Assembly: GCA_045657625.1 (NCBI GenBank)
Contig: JAZOTM010000050.1
Coordinates: 1-59,258 of the forward strand
DNA length: 59,258 bases
Reading direction: 5' to 3'
Origin: JAZOTM01 sp045657625
Lineage (GTDB): Bacteria > Bacillota > Clostridia > Lachnospirales > Lachnospiraceae
A model generated the notes under the pieces. That model did not search any database. It had not been told where the DNA came from and saw only the letters and a program-made list of their open reading frames with translations. This document shows positions 25,869 through 33,923 of this stretch, one piece after another; position 1 is the stretch's first letter, and each line of letters begins with the position of its first letter. The translations under genes and the position numbers were made by a program.

Positions 25869-27365
25869 TTACTTTCCTTCCTTACATAATTCATCAATCC
25901 AGGCAAAGGTCTCTTCCAGATCGTAATCTCCACTATGTGGCAATCCCCATGGGAAAGCAAAATCCACATCATACCCTTTGTTTTCCAGAGCTGTTGCTAA
26001 AATAAACGGAATTGCGAGGGAAGTATCACGATCAAAAGCCCCATGACGCACTCTCCAATGAGGTGCTACGTCACTTTTTTCCTTACCTAAAATAAAAGGT
26101 ACCGGATTCATACGTGTAATCATGGTAGCATCTGCCATTTCTTTTTCTTCTACTTTACTATGTGCATATGAAAATTCGGTGAAATGTCTACCATCTACCT
26201 GTGTATCTCCGAACTCTTCATTTTCCGGACTCTTAAGACTCAAATCATCAAATGCCGGTGTGGCTTTCATACGAGTAATTTTTTTGACATAAGCATCCCA
26301 ATCCAAATCCACAACCTTTTTATTTTCCACCTGCAAATAGGTTTGTTCTCCCACGCGGGCGCCTTCTACAAGCAAATCTTTTCTCTTGGTCTCATTATCC
26401 AAAGTCTGATATTCTCGGTCTGCTGACTTGCAAACCTCTTCTTTGACTGCTTCAAAAAAGCTTCCTTTTCCATCGGCATCCAACTGCAACGCCGTACCAT
26501 CCTGGTCCTTTAATTCCAATGCATTCACATAGGATGGGAACAATTTCTTTAACTCTGCAGCAAGAGCTATCTGCTCTTCTGTCATCATGCCATCATCTGC
26601 CACGCGAACCGTTGAACCATCTTCCAATCTCTTGTGTTTGGTTCTGTGATAATCCGGGCACTCCGCAAACAACCATTCATAAGCAGTGTCCGCATTTTCC
26701 AAATTATGAATTGGACAATAGCAGCTCGCTGCGAAAATATCATCGCGTTCCTTCACTGCACCAATTTCTTCTAAATAAGAATCATACAATGAGCTGTTTC
26801 CGGTGGCACCGGCAAGTGCGGATAATGCACCACCTGCACTGGTTCCATTTGTCACCATGCGCTCTACATTTCCCGGAATCACGTCTTTGTTTCCACGCAA
26901 AAACCGAATTCCCGCCTTATAATCCACCAAAAGCGCAGGTGCGCGACCTACCATTTTTCCGGTGGCTTCTCCTAAGGAACCTTCTTTGCTTCCTTCGAAA
27001 AATTCGGTTGCAACTTTTCCCGTAGTTCTACCACGTACACCAATGCTTGCTACCACGTAACCGTGCTCCAAAGCCAAAAAAATCGAATTGATCTTGTGGG
27101 TGTGATTATCCATGCCCGGTTCGTCCGCCGGTCCCGGCATATAGCCACCTACCGTGTTAGGGACAAAAATAGGAGCAGAATGCAAATCATAACCATTGAT
27201 GCTTTCTCCTCTATAATATGCTTCCGGAACAAACAAATTCATTTTTTGAATATCATCCAAAGGATGTTCACAATATTGCACATTGTAAAATCCGCGATAT
27301 TCGATGGATTTCCCCTCTAATTCACATATTTTCACTACATACTCGTCTTCACAAAAACGTACCAT
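25869..27365 (-). CDS. Tannase-like (subtype B) alpha/beta-hydrolase
   Basis: A 498-residue serine esterase. The nucleophile elbow is NGTSAGGALSAL near residue 178 (GxSxGG), as in subtype B tannases and related feruloyl or gallate esterases. No signal peptide is seen, so it acts in the cytoplasm. The start at 27365 has GGAGG close upstream. It sits between the PTS IIBC and IIA genes, so the imported sugar may carry an ester group that this enzyme removes. That substrate link is inference. Confidence 0.8.
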   Translation of the reverse strand: MVRFCEDEYVVKICELEGKSIEYRGFYNVQYCEHPLDDIQKMNLFVPEAYYRGESINGYDLHSAPIFVPNTVGGYMPGPADEPGMDNHTHKINSIFLALEHGYVVASIGVRGRTTGKVATEFFEGSKEGSLGEATGKMVGRAPALLVDYKAGIRFLRGNKDVIPGNVERMVTNGTSAGGALSALAGATGNSSLYDSYLEEIGAVKERDDIFAASCYCPIHNLENADTAYEWLFAECPDYHRTKHKRLEDGSTVRVADDGMMTEEQIALAAELKKLFPSYVNALELKDQDGTALQLDADGKGSFFEAVKEEVCKSADREYQTLDNETKRKDLLVEGARVGEQTYLQVENKKVVDLDWDAYVKKITRMKATPAFDDLSLKSPENEEFGDTQVDGRHFTEFSYAHSKVEEKEMADATMITRMNPVPFILGKEKSDVAPHWRVRHGAFDRDTSLAIPFILATALENKGYDVDFAFPWGLPHSGDYDLEETFAWIDELCKEGK

Positions 27366-27389
27366 ACTACCTCCGTTTTTTACAACAGA

Positions 27390-27415
27390 GCGCACTCCAG
27401 TCTCCCGGAATGCGC
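27390..27415 (-). other. Intercistronic hairpin between IIBC and esterase
   Basis: GCGCACTCC (27390-27398) pairs with GGAATGCGC (27407-27415) through a 9-bp stem with one wobble pair. It lacks a proper T run and lies 24 bases upstream of the esterase start, so it may be a processing or mRNA stability element that sets the ratio of transporter to enzyme. Confidence 0.55.
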
Positions 27416-27452
27416 CCCTTGTCTTAATATATTTTTAACTCTATGGAAGATA

Positions 27453-28907
27453 TTAAGCTGCTTTAGAACCTAATACTTTGGTTGCTTCTTCGTCATTGTA
27501 AGTCACTAAGGTAGCAACGATTGCAAAAATGCCACCGATTCCAACACCTACGCAATACTTCACAATGTCCTGTACTCCGCCACCGCCGGCATAGTTGAAA
27601 ATACCAAATAATCCACTACCACCGAACATATACATCTTTGTACCAAGGGCACCGATAATTGCGCCACCGATGCAACCACCTAAAATGTTCACTACAAAGA
27701 GCTTACGAAGCGGAATCAAAATAGAATACATTAAAGGTTCACCAACACCACAAATCTGTGAAATGGTTGCCGGGATTGCCAAATCTCTGACTGCTCTGTT
27801 TTTTCTGCAAGCAAAGCAAATTGCAATACCCTGGAACATACCGATCATCGGTCCAATTCCACCACAAGCCATCATGTAATCAAATCCATTGACAGCGATT
27901 AACTGCAATGCCATACCGATGATAACCCAATGGAGACCAAACAATACCAAAACACCAAATCCGCCACCGAGAAGTGCGCCGGCAATTACGCCACCCACAA
28001 CCGGAATATCAAATAAGAAGTTGATTACAATAGAAATCACGCCACAGATTAAGTTCAAAACAGGTCCGATTACTAAATAACCAATTACAACGCTGCAAAT
28101 CAAAGTAATGAGTGGAGTCAAAATACCACGTAATACTTCCGGAATATTTTTCTTACACCATTTTTCAATCTTAGAAGCTACATAAACTGCAATGATAATT
28201 GGGAAAACGCTGGATGTATATCCGGCTCCCGGCATAACAACAGGAATTCCAAAGAACGTATTGTAATAACTCATTTCAAAGGACGTGCCTGCGAACAAAG
28301 TGCCTGCCACCTCTAAGGTAGATGCAATGTTTACCATAGCCGGGTAAACAAGAGCTGCACCGATGGCTGCACCAATAAACTCGTTGCATTTAAACTTCTT
28401 AGCTGCTGTAAATCCAAGCATAATTGGAAGGAAATAGAAGAATCCATCACCAAGTGCATATAAAATCATGTACACACCACTGTTTGGATCTAAAACACCA
28501 ATGTTATCCAATGCTAAAAATGCGGTAATACCTTTAATGATACCGGCTGCAGTAAGCACCCCAAGTGTCGGTACCAAGATTCCGGAGATTGTACTCATAA
28601 ATGCATCTAAGAGACCTTTTTTCTCCTCTGCCTCATCTACAGTAGCATCTCCTTCGATGTCAAAGTTCTCAAGAATTGTTTCATACATAGCATCAACTTT
28701 GCTTCCTACAACTACCTGAAGCTGTCCGCCTGATTCGATAACCTTTAAAACACCTTCTACTGTTGCAAGTTCTTCTTTGTTTGCCAAAGAAAAATCTTTT
28801 AATACAAAACGCAGACGAGTAACACAATGCGTAAGCATCTGTACATTTTCTGCTCCCCCGACCAGTTCCACAATTCTGGCTACCGGTTTATCATACTTTC
28901 CAGCCAT
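27453..28907 (-). CDS. Beta-glucoside-type PTS transporter IIBC
   Basis: A 484-residue sugar permease. The N-terminal IIB domain has the phosphorylated Cys in THCVTRLRF near residue 27. A IIC domain with about ten membrane helices follows, including the GEPLMYS substrate loop. The IIA domain of BglF is missing and is supplied by the last gene of the operon. The start has GGAGGG upstream and a promoter overlapped by the RpiR-type operator. Confidence 0.93.
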   Translation of the reverse strand: MAGKYDKPVARIVELVGGAENVQMLTHCVTRLRFVLKDFSLANKEELATVEGVLKVIESGGQLQVVVGSKVDAMYETILENFDIEGDATVDEAEEKKGLLDAFMSTISGILVPTLGVLTAAGIIKGITAFLALDNIGVLDPNSGVYMILYALGDGFFYFLPIMLGFTAAKKFKCNEFIGAAIGAALVYPAMVNIASTLEVAGTLFAGTSFEMSYYNTFFGIPVVMPGAGYTSSVFPIIIAVYVASKIEKWCKKNIPEVLRGILTPLITLICSVVIGYLVIGPVLNLICGVISIVINFLFDIPVVGGVIAGALLGGGFGVLVLFGLHWVIIGMALQLIAVNGFDYMMACGGIGPMIGMFQGIAICFACRKNRAVRDLAIPATISQICGVGEPLMYSILIPLRKLFVVNILGGCIGGAIIGALGTKMYMFGGSGLFGIFNYAGGGGVQDIVKYCVGVGIGGIFAIVATLVTYNDEEATKVLGSKAA

Positions 28908-28951
28908 GATCTGACCCTCCTAGAAAAAGTTTTTCAAGATCTCTCTTGTTG

Positions 28952-28985
28952 TGAATATTATATTCAAAATAATCACCATTGTAAA
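28952..28985 (-). promoter_or_regulatory. PTS operon promoter with palindromic operator
   Basis: On the minus strand TTTACA (28980-28985), 17 bases and TATAAT (28957-28962). The -10 is embedded in a perfect palindrome TGAATA-N3-TATTCA (28952-28966). The same palindrome overlaps the rpiR promoter at 29907-29921, so the RpiR protein is the natural candidate to bind both. Confidence 0.8.
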
Positions 28986-28990
28986 TAAAT

Positions 28991-29028
28991 ATTTTATACA
29001 AAATCAAGCAGTCTCTTTTGTATAAAAT
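28991..29028. promoter_or_regulatory. 13-base inverted repeat upstream of the PTS promoter
   Basis: ATTTTATACAAAA (28991-29003) is matched perfectly by TTTTGTATAAAAT (29016-29028) across 12 bases. It lies just upstream of the -35 box and could be a second regulator site or part of a fold-back structure. It directly abuts repeat copy 2. Confidence 0.5.
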
Positions 29029-29030
29029 AA

Positions 29031-29087
29031 CCATAGCGGAGCGCTTTTTTATATCATAGGAATGGAATTTCCTATGATATAAAAAAA
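29031..29087. repeat. Dispersed palindromic repeat, copy 2
   Basis: Identical to the core of copy 1, from CCATAGCGG through the 18-bp palindrome (29045-29062 with 29069-29086, loop TGGAAT). The outer GC flank of copies 1 and 3 is missing. Its right edge merges with the T run of the rpiR terminator. Confidence 0.88.
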
Positions 29088-29117
29088 TGCGTAGGAGAGC
29101 CGCCTCTTACGCATTTT
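29085..29117 (-). terminator. Terminator of rpiR
   Basis: AAATGCGTA (29085-29093) pairs with TACGCATTT (29108-29116), with an inner GAG/CTC, giving a stem just after the rpiR stop codon. The following T run on the minus strand is shared with repeat copy 2. Confidence 0.8.
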
Positions 29118-29122
29118 CATCA

Positions 29123-29860
29123 TTATTGATTTAATTCTTTTTCCATATAAGAAACCAACAATTCCACAAACATATTAAATAAGATAGGAGAAATACTACT
29201 TGCTTCCGGATCCGGTGGCAAGTACGGTAAAGTCACCACCCGATCAATATATTTGTTGGAACGCTTTGGTGCTGTGGTGGTAATCAAAAGCACCTTTCCT
29301 TCTGTCCCTTCAATTCTCTTTAAAATATCCGGTTGTGCAGACACGGAAAAAATAACCAAAACGTCGGTTTTTTTCAAATGATCCGCATACTCATGAAGCA
29401 TTTCCAAATCACAGGTATGCACAAACAAATCTTCTTTTCTGGTCAAGCTCTGCAGCAACAAAGCCGGATGCATGCTTTTTCCCATTCCGACTGCAAAAAT
29501 CCGGTCAAAGCTCAAAATATACTTTGCCAAATCCCGCAATAAATCGTCGGTCAGCACCTTTTCTGCTTCCGAAAGCAACTGCTCCATCCGTTCAAAATAA
29601 TACAAACGATTGGAGTCCTTCGGCACATTCTGCTGCGCCACCCACATGGTCACATCGGAGCGAAAATCCTGGAATTTCGCATAGCCGATATTTTTTACAA
29701 AACGGGTAACTGCCGGTTGCGAAACCTTACATTTCTCAGCGAACTTGCTGGTTGACATGTAAGTAATCTGCTCCGGATTCTGTAAAATCGCTTCATATAT
29801 CTTTTGATCATTTTTGGTAAAAGCATCCTTATGTTGCTCCATACTTAAAAATGGATTCAT
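29123..29860 (-). CDS. RpiR-family transcriptional regulator
   Basis: A 245-residue sugar-phosphate-responsive regulator: N-terminal RpiR helix-turn-helix (YMSTSKFAEKCKVSQPAVTRF) and a C-terminal SIS domain (FAVGMGKSMHPALLLQSL). I start at ATG 29860 because GAGGGA lies seven bases upstream; the ATG at 29875 has no site and would be about 12 bases from the predicted transcription start. The gene lies upstream of the PTS operon, and both promoters carry the same palindrome. Confidence 0.9.
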   Translation of the reverse strand: MNPFLSMEQHKDAFTKNDQKIYEAILQNPEQITYMSTSKFAEKCKVSQPAVTRFVKNIGYAKFQDFRSDVTMWVAQQNVPKDSNRLYYFERMEQLLSEAEKVLTDDLLRDLAKYILSFDRIFAVGMGKSMHPALLLQSLTRKEDLFVHTCDLEMLHEYADHLKKTDVLVIFSVSAQPDILKRIEGTEGKVLLITTTAPKRSNKYIDRVVTLPYLPPDPEASSISPILFNMFVELLVSYMEKELNQ

Positions 29861-29893
29861 ACTATTTTCCCTCATTTCTACGTGTATAGATTC

Positions 29894-29922
29894 ATTATAT
29901 AAGTTGTGAATAAAATATTCAA
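29894..29922 (-). promoter_or_regulatory. rpiR promoter with the shared operator
   Basis: On the minus strand TTGAAT (29917-29922), 17 bases and TATAAT (29894-29899). The palindrome TGAATA-N3-TATTCA at 29907-29921 covers the -35 box and spacer, which suggests autoregulation. Confidence 0.78.
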
Positions 29923-29972
29923 TACAAGGAATCTGTTAAAAAAATTTATTACGCATAGCAAGCGCAGCTACG

Positions 29973-30629
29973 GTGGGCACACTCCTTCTAGCTTCTGCTT
30001 GCAGTAATTCCGCTGCAACTGAGTCTCTTTCTACCGAAAGTGCTGACACAGCAGACATTTCTTCGTGTTATGAAGTCACTTCTGACTCCATTGAAATCTC
30101 AGAAGTTTCTACTTACACCGTTTCACTTTACAACTCTGATGAAGAAACCAGCCTTTGGAACGTGGCCGAGGGGGACGACGTGACCGGTTGGTTTGTACAA
30201 GAAGATGGCACCCCGGCATTCACCGACGAAACCGGTGTTGCAACCATCACCTCCGTAAATAATGACGAAATCATTATTTCTTTGGACTCCAATCAGATTT
30301 CTAACTTTAATTTTTCAGGGTCTAGTACCCTTTATATTTATCCGACAGAAGCCGCTTTTACTTCTGTAAAACAAGGACCGGGCGTAAGTCTTGATGTGGC
30401 AATTCTCCCCGTAGGAGAAGTTGTCATCCCAACTTTGACCGTAGAAAGGGAAGTTTACGGTTCCGGTTTTTCTGACGGTGCTTCCACCATGATTTACGAA
30501 TCCGGCGAAGGTGTCGATTATACCGAAAGCGCCACGCTTTCCTTGGAACTGGATGACTTGGATCCAGCCCTCATAGAAGAAAGGGTGACTTACTTGGTCA
30601 CCCTTTCTTCTATGAAATCCACTGCATAG
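29973..30629 (+). CDS. Putative lipoprotein with damaged or non-standard start
   Basis: A secreted lipoprotein: a lipobox-like LLLASACS is followed by a Ser/Thr/Ala linker and a beta-rich domain of about 170 residues with no family I recognise. The only usual in-frame start, GTG 29973, lies inside the signal peptide. In the same frame upstream one can read NLLRIASAATV, a natural signal-peptide start, but it runs back through seven A into a TAA with no start codon. Removing one A would connect a CTG placed just after AAGGA. The 3' end overlaps the next gene by 40 bases through a shared palindrome. Confidence 0.6.
   Translation: MGTLLLASACSNSAATESLSTESADTADISSCYEVTSDSIEISEVSTYTVSLYNSDEETSLWNVAEGDDVTGWFVQEDGTPAFTDETGVATITSVNNDEIIISLDSNQISNFNFSGSSTLYIYPTEAAFTSVKQGPGVSLDVAILPVGEVVIPTLTVEREVYGSGFSDGASTMIYESGEGVDYTESATLSLELDDLDPALIEERVTYLVTLSSMKSTA
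30572..30614. terminator. Palindrome shared by two convergent genes
   Basis: An 18-bp perfect stem (30572-30589 with 30597-30614) with a 7-base loop lies across the overlapping 3' ends of the plus-strand lipoprotein and the minus-strand Cys protein. The minus gene's TAA is in the loop. It can serve as a two-way terminator while still being coding: both strands read I-E-E-R-V-T across it. Confidence 0.75.
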
Positions 30630-30847
30630 CGTACACAATCGTCACATTCGCAAATCACTTTTCCGGTTTCTACGCCCTTTAAATCCTTACAGACAGAAGC
30701 ACCTGCCTTTTCTACAAATCCCTTATGCAGTGCAGCTGCGTCTCTTAAAATAGGCTTTCCTTCATATTCCATAATACCGAGTGCCATTTCTGCTCCACAT
30801 TTCAATGTTTTGACCATATTCTCGATTTGGTTTTCTGTCAATATCAA
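30590..30847 (-). CDS. C_GCAxxG_C_C-type redox protein, short form
   Basis: An 85-residue protein resembling the C_GCAxxG_C_C family of small Cys proteins found in anaerobes. It keeps the CGAEMALG segment, a Cys in ASVCKDL and the CECDDC pair near the C terminus, but is shorter than typical members. It overlaps the PucR gene by four bases, so the regulator and this protein are translated together. Role unknown. Confidence 0.65.
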   Translation of the reverse strand: MILTENQIENMVKTLKCGAEMALGIMEYEGKPILRDAAALHKGFVEKAGASVCKDLKGVETGKVICECDDCVRYAVDFIEERVTK

Positions 30848-32004
30848 GACAAACGCATCCTACGAATATAAAACGCCACAATATAGATTTCTCGTTTTCC
30901 CGGCTCGCAAAAATCGCTGCCCAACATATCTTTGATTTTATTCACACGATAAATCACCGTATTTCTATGGGTGTACATTTCGGCTGCCATTTTCTGAATC
31001 GAACCATCACACTTCAAATACATCTCCAAAGTTTCCACCAGGTTACTGCCGTGTTTTGCATCATATTCATCCAAAAGTCGCAAAGGCTCTTGCTCCATCG
31101 CATGCAATAATTCATGATCTTCAATGGAATAAAACAATCTGGAAACTCCCATTTCATCGAAATATACCAGGTTTTGTTTTTCCCGAATGCCGTACTTTAC
31201 TGCATTTTTTGCTCTGGTAAAACTCAAGGACAAATTAGAGACATCCTGCACCATGCTTCCCACACCTACATAAAAAACCATATCCTCCGTTCGTCGTTTT
31301 GCACGCTTCAGCATGCCCTCCACAATATGGGCTTGCTGCCAATCCTGCACATCATTCAAAATCAAAACAAAATAAGAATCATAATAGAAAAAATTTCCGT
31401 TATGAGAAATTCCTTCCAAATAGATTTGCATCTGGTTTGCCAGTTTGCGGCGCTCGACCGTGTCCATGGAATCCAGCCCTTGCGTCGTAATCAACGCCAC
31501 CTGAAAAGAGCCGTCCACATCAAAATACGGAAGCAATGCCTCTCGGTATTTTTCTTGATTTTCCGGTTCCCGAATCGCTGCAATCATAGCAGTGGATATT
31601 TCCTGATCCGCCCCATCCTGCATAAAAATTCGAATACTGAAATCCTTCATCATATCCGCCAAATGAACTTCCCAGGGTACCAGCAACAAAGGCAAATCAT
31701 TGTCATCGCACATTTTTTTCACAGATTCCGGTACTTCCAAAATGTAATTTCCCACATTGATAATCAGCCCGGACCCATGGTATTGCACCAGATCTTTGAC
31801 CAACGAAAGCAACGCCTCTTCCGTGGAAAAACCAAGGCCCGTGGTGACTGCCACCTCGCGTCCCCAGAAGTTCTGGATCAGTGTAGTATCCTCCACCATA
31901 TGCAACCAACTGATGGAATTGGACCAGCCCTTTTCCCCTGCAATCATCTCCATCTGGTATTTTTCACGGCCTACAATCAACATATCTTCAATGGTATATC
32001 CCAT
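30844..32004 (-). CDS. PucR-family transcriptional regulator
   Basis: A 386-residue regulator: N-terminal PucR ligand domain (residues 1-120), a GGDEF-like middle (CdaR type) and the C-terminal PucR helix-turn-helix (MYTHRNTVIYRVNKIKDMLG). Family members control purine, polyamine or amino-acid catabolism, but no such genes lie nearby. The start at ATG 32004 has AGGAG six bases upstream. No pathway can be assigned. Confidence 0.85.
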   Translation of the reverse strand: MGYTIEDMLIVGREKYQMEMIAGEKGWSNSISWLHMVEDTTLIQNFWGREVAVTTGLGFSTEEALLSLVKDLVQYHGSGLIINVGNYILEVPESVKKMCDDNDLPLLLVPWEVHLADMMKDFSIRIFMQDGADQEISTAMIAAIREPENQEKYREALLPYFDVDGSFQVALITTQGLDSMDTVERRKLANQMQIYLEGISHNGNFFYYDSYFVLILNDVQDWQQAHIVEGMLKRAKRRTEDMVFYVGVGSMVQDVSNLSLSFTRAKNAVKYGIREKQNLVYFDEMGVSRLFYSIEDHELLHAMEQEPLRLLDEYDAKHGSNLVETLEMYLKCDGSIQKMAAEMYTHRNTVIYRVNKIKDMLGSDFCEPGKREIYIVAFYIRRMRLS

Positions 32005-32237
32005 AATTCTCTCCTTTATCGTTGTAAAGTGATGTCTTGTCAGTACGAAGATTTTCACATCATTTTCATAATTACAAGAAAATTATAACATTTATTTGTA
32101 CTCTAAGCACATAAAATCCCATTCATTTTTATATTTCCATGCCATTTTCATGTATCGAAAAGATGATAGAATATAAGTATAAAGAAATTACATCCGTGGA
32201 CGGGGCAAATAAATTATTTTCCAGGGAGGTAGTAATT

Positions 32238-32390
32238 ATGATGACTTTATATACTATGATGAGTTATGAACCACAAAAACAGACATATCCTGAGTGGATG
32301 AGAAATGAAAGAATCCAGTTTTGTGATCAGGGTATCAAATCAACATTGCTAAAAAAGGCTGCACGTATTCGTAAAAACCGTGCAAAATAA
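32238..32390 (+). CDS. Small basic protein, 50 residues
   Basis: A short gene with a strong GGGAGG eight bases before ATG 32238 and an excellent terminator after it. The product is soluble and basic at the C terminus (LLKKAARIRKNRAK), with a Tyr- and Met-rich start. The longer open frame from 32139 lacks a ribosome binding site. I do not recognise the family. Confidence 0.65.
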   Translation: MMTLYTMMSYEPQKQTYPEWMRNERIQFCDQGIKSTLLKKAARIRKNRAK

Positions 32391-32404
32391 CTCCTATAAA
32401 AGAC

Positions 32405-32437
32405 GAAAGCCGAGCAAATGCTCGGCTTTCATTATGT
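32405..32437 (+). terminator. Terminator of the 50-residue gene
   Basis: GAAAGCCGAGC (32405-32415) pairs perfectly with GCTCGGCTTTC (32420-32430), loop AAAT, then a T-rich tail. Confidence 0.88.
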
Positions 32438-32502
32438 TTCATTCTATACAGTTCATTTCAAGTCATCAAATGCAATTGCATAATCCAACTCTCAAGGATT
32501 AA

Positions 32503-33420
32503 CTATAGAAAGAATTCCCTTATAATTGTTTCAATTTCATCTGTTCCCAACGGATTAGCTGAAGATTCCTCTGTTATAATAAGATTCTTGCCAACAATAA
32601 TTCCATCCTTCATATAACTTTTTTGTTTATATACAGCATGTTTTGCATATCCTATATCATCCATCATTCCCCTATGCTCCCAATAATAGACCTTTCTTTC
32701 CTTTACATTTAACACGGTAAAATCCGGATAAACGATTCTTCCATTAAATAGCAATAAAGGCCTCTCGTATTTATACGGGATGTCCCTATCCGCCAACGCA
32801 TTTGCTATGTTTAATTCTGATTTTGATCGAACTCTTTCTTTATTTTTTGTTAGATAAATTGGTACTTCTTGGTCAATTTTTTTTCCCTTATATACTTCCG
32901 TTACCCAGTAATTTCTATAATCTTCATCCGAACAGTCAATGGGATTCAACATCGCCTTTACTTCCTCTGGATAGTCGGAATAAATTCTTCTCAAATCATT
33001 TATCCATTGTTCTGACTTTCTTAATAATTTATCCAGATTCCGAATTTCTTTATCCACTTGCTTTAATACCTTTTCATCATATGCCTTTTGGACATATTTC
33101 TTTATCTTCTCCACTTCCGATTTTGATATGTATTGACCACTTTTATCTGTCTTATTCCTTCGAAGATAATACTGAACTCTTTTGTCAGAATGAAGGATAT
33201 GAATTTTTCCCGAAGGTGCCTTTTCTAATACTTTTTCTTTTTCCCGCTTTACTTGATTTAATTCTGCAAGTCGTTTTTTTGCATCCTTATAAACAGTTGT
33301 CGGAAGCAATAATTCCCCAGTGATTAGCTTTGTACACGTTTTTTGTTTTGTTTTCCTTTTCTCTTCCAAATATAAATCCCCCTTATTTTTTATAACTTGT
33401 AAAAGATCCGGCAACCCCAC
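32503..33420 (-). CDS. Orphan PD-(D/E)XK nuclease-like protein
   Basis: A 305-residue protein. Residues 10-165 are a charged, helical, coiled-coil-rich segment. The C-terminal part has a nuclease-like layout: Glu in VRSKSELNIANAL, then IVYPDFTVLN, then YYWEHRGMMDD, matching E, PD and ExH/K of PD-(D/E)XK folds. The last Lys is replaced (WEHRG), as in some active variants. The start is GTG 33420 or TTG 33414. It stands alone beside a 460-base AT-rich gap, so it may be a solitary restriction or repair nuclease. Moderately sure of the fold, unsure of activity. Confidence 0.6.
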   Translation of the reverse strand: MGLPDLLQVIKNKGDLYLEEKRKTKQKTCTKLITGELLLPTTVYKDAKKRLAELNQVKREKEKVLEKAPSGKIHILHSDKRVQYYLRRNKTDKSGQYISKSEVEKIKKYVQKAYDEKVLKQVDKEIRNLDKLLRKSEQWINDLRRIYSDYPEEVKAMLNPIDCSDEDYRNYWVTEVYKGKKIDQEVPIYLTKNKERVRSKSELNIANALADRDIPYKYERPLLLFNGRIVYPDFTVLNVKERKVYYWEHRGMMDDIGYAKHAVYKQKSYMKDGIIVGKNLIITEESSANPLGTDEIETIIREFFL

Positions 33421-33884
33421 TCCTACTGTACAGTAATTCGAATGTATATCCCCCGATATATGACGTATTATTTGTCAGTAAGCATCAAATGAACCCTTTT
33501 TTTCTAATTCGATGCAATAAATATGGATTTAAACATTACTTCTGCATCAAAAACTTCTATTAACACAATTCTCGATGTTCTAATCCCACGGTTCGACGGT
33601 TTTATTTAAACGTATAGCATCGAAATCTCATGTTTTCGCCATTATTGATGATTCTTATTTAATAGCATTGCTCGAATAAGCAACTAAATTAATATTATTA
33701 CGGAAAATTGATGCCAGAATATCTTTTTTCAAAAAAATATATTCGCTTTACGTCACGAATAGGCATCGAAAAATGACAAATCATTATTTTTGATTCAAAT
33801 GAAATCTATACAGCGCTGATACGCTCCCAGACCAATTCAGATATAAAAAATATACACTATCTATTGTCAAAAAGTAAACAAAAA
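33421..33884. other. AT-rich gap with repeated TTCGATGC octamers
   Basis: About 460 bases without a gene. The octamer TTCGATGC or its complement occurs at 33508-33515, 33617-33624 and 33765-33772, with near matches such as TGCATCAA close to 33543. No promoter or terminator stands out. It may be the control region of the nuclease-like gene. Confidence 0.4.
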
Positions 33885-33917
33885 AAGCCTTAGAAGTCAC
33901 CACAACTTCTAAGGCTT
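33885..33917 (-). terminator. Terminator of the 6-phospho-beta-glucosidase gene
   Basis: AAGCCTTAGAAGT (33885-33897) pairs with ACTTCTAAGGCTT (33905-33917), a 13-bp perfect stem followed by TTTTTTTG on the minus strand, seven bases after the stop codon. Confidence 0.9.
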
Positions 33918-33923
33918 AAAGTA

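Noticed and set aside
31114..32088. 324-residue plus-strand open frame opposite the PucR gene
   Set aside because: His/Phe/Arg-rich shadow typical of antisense frames; no ribosome binding site.
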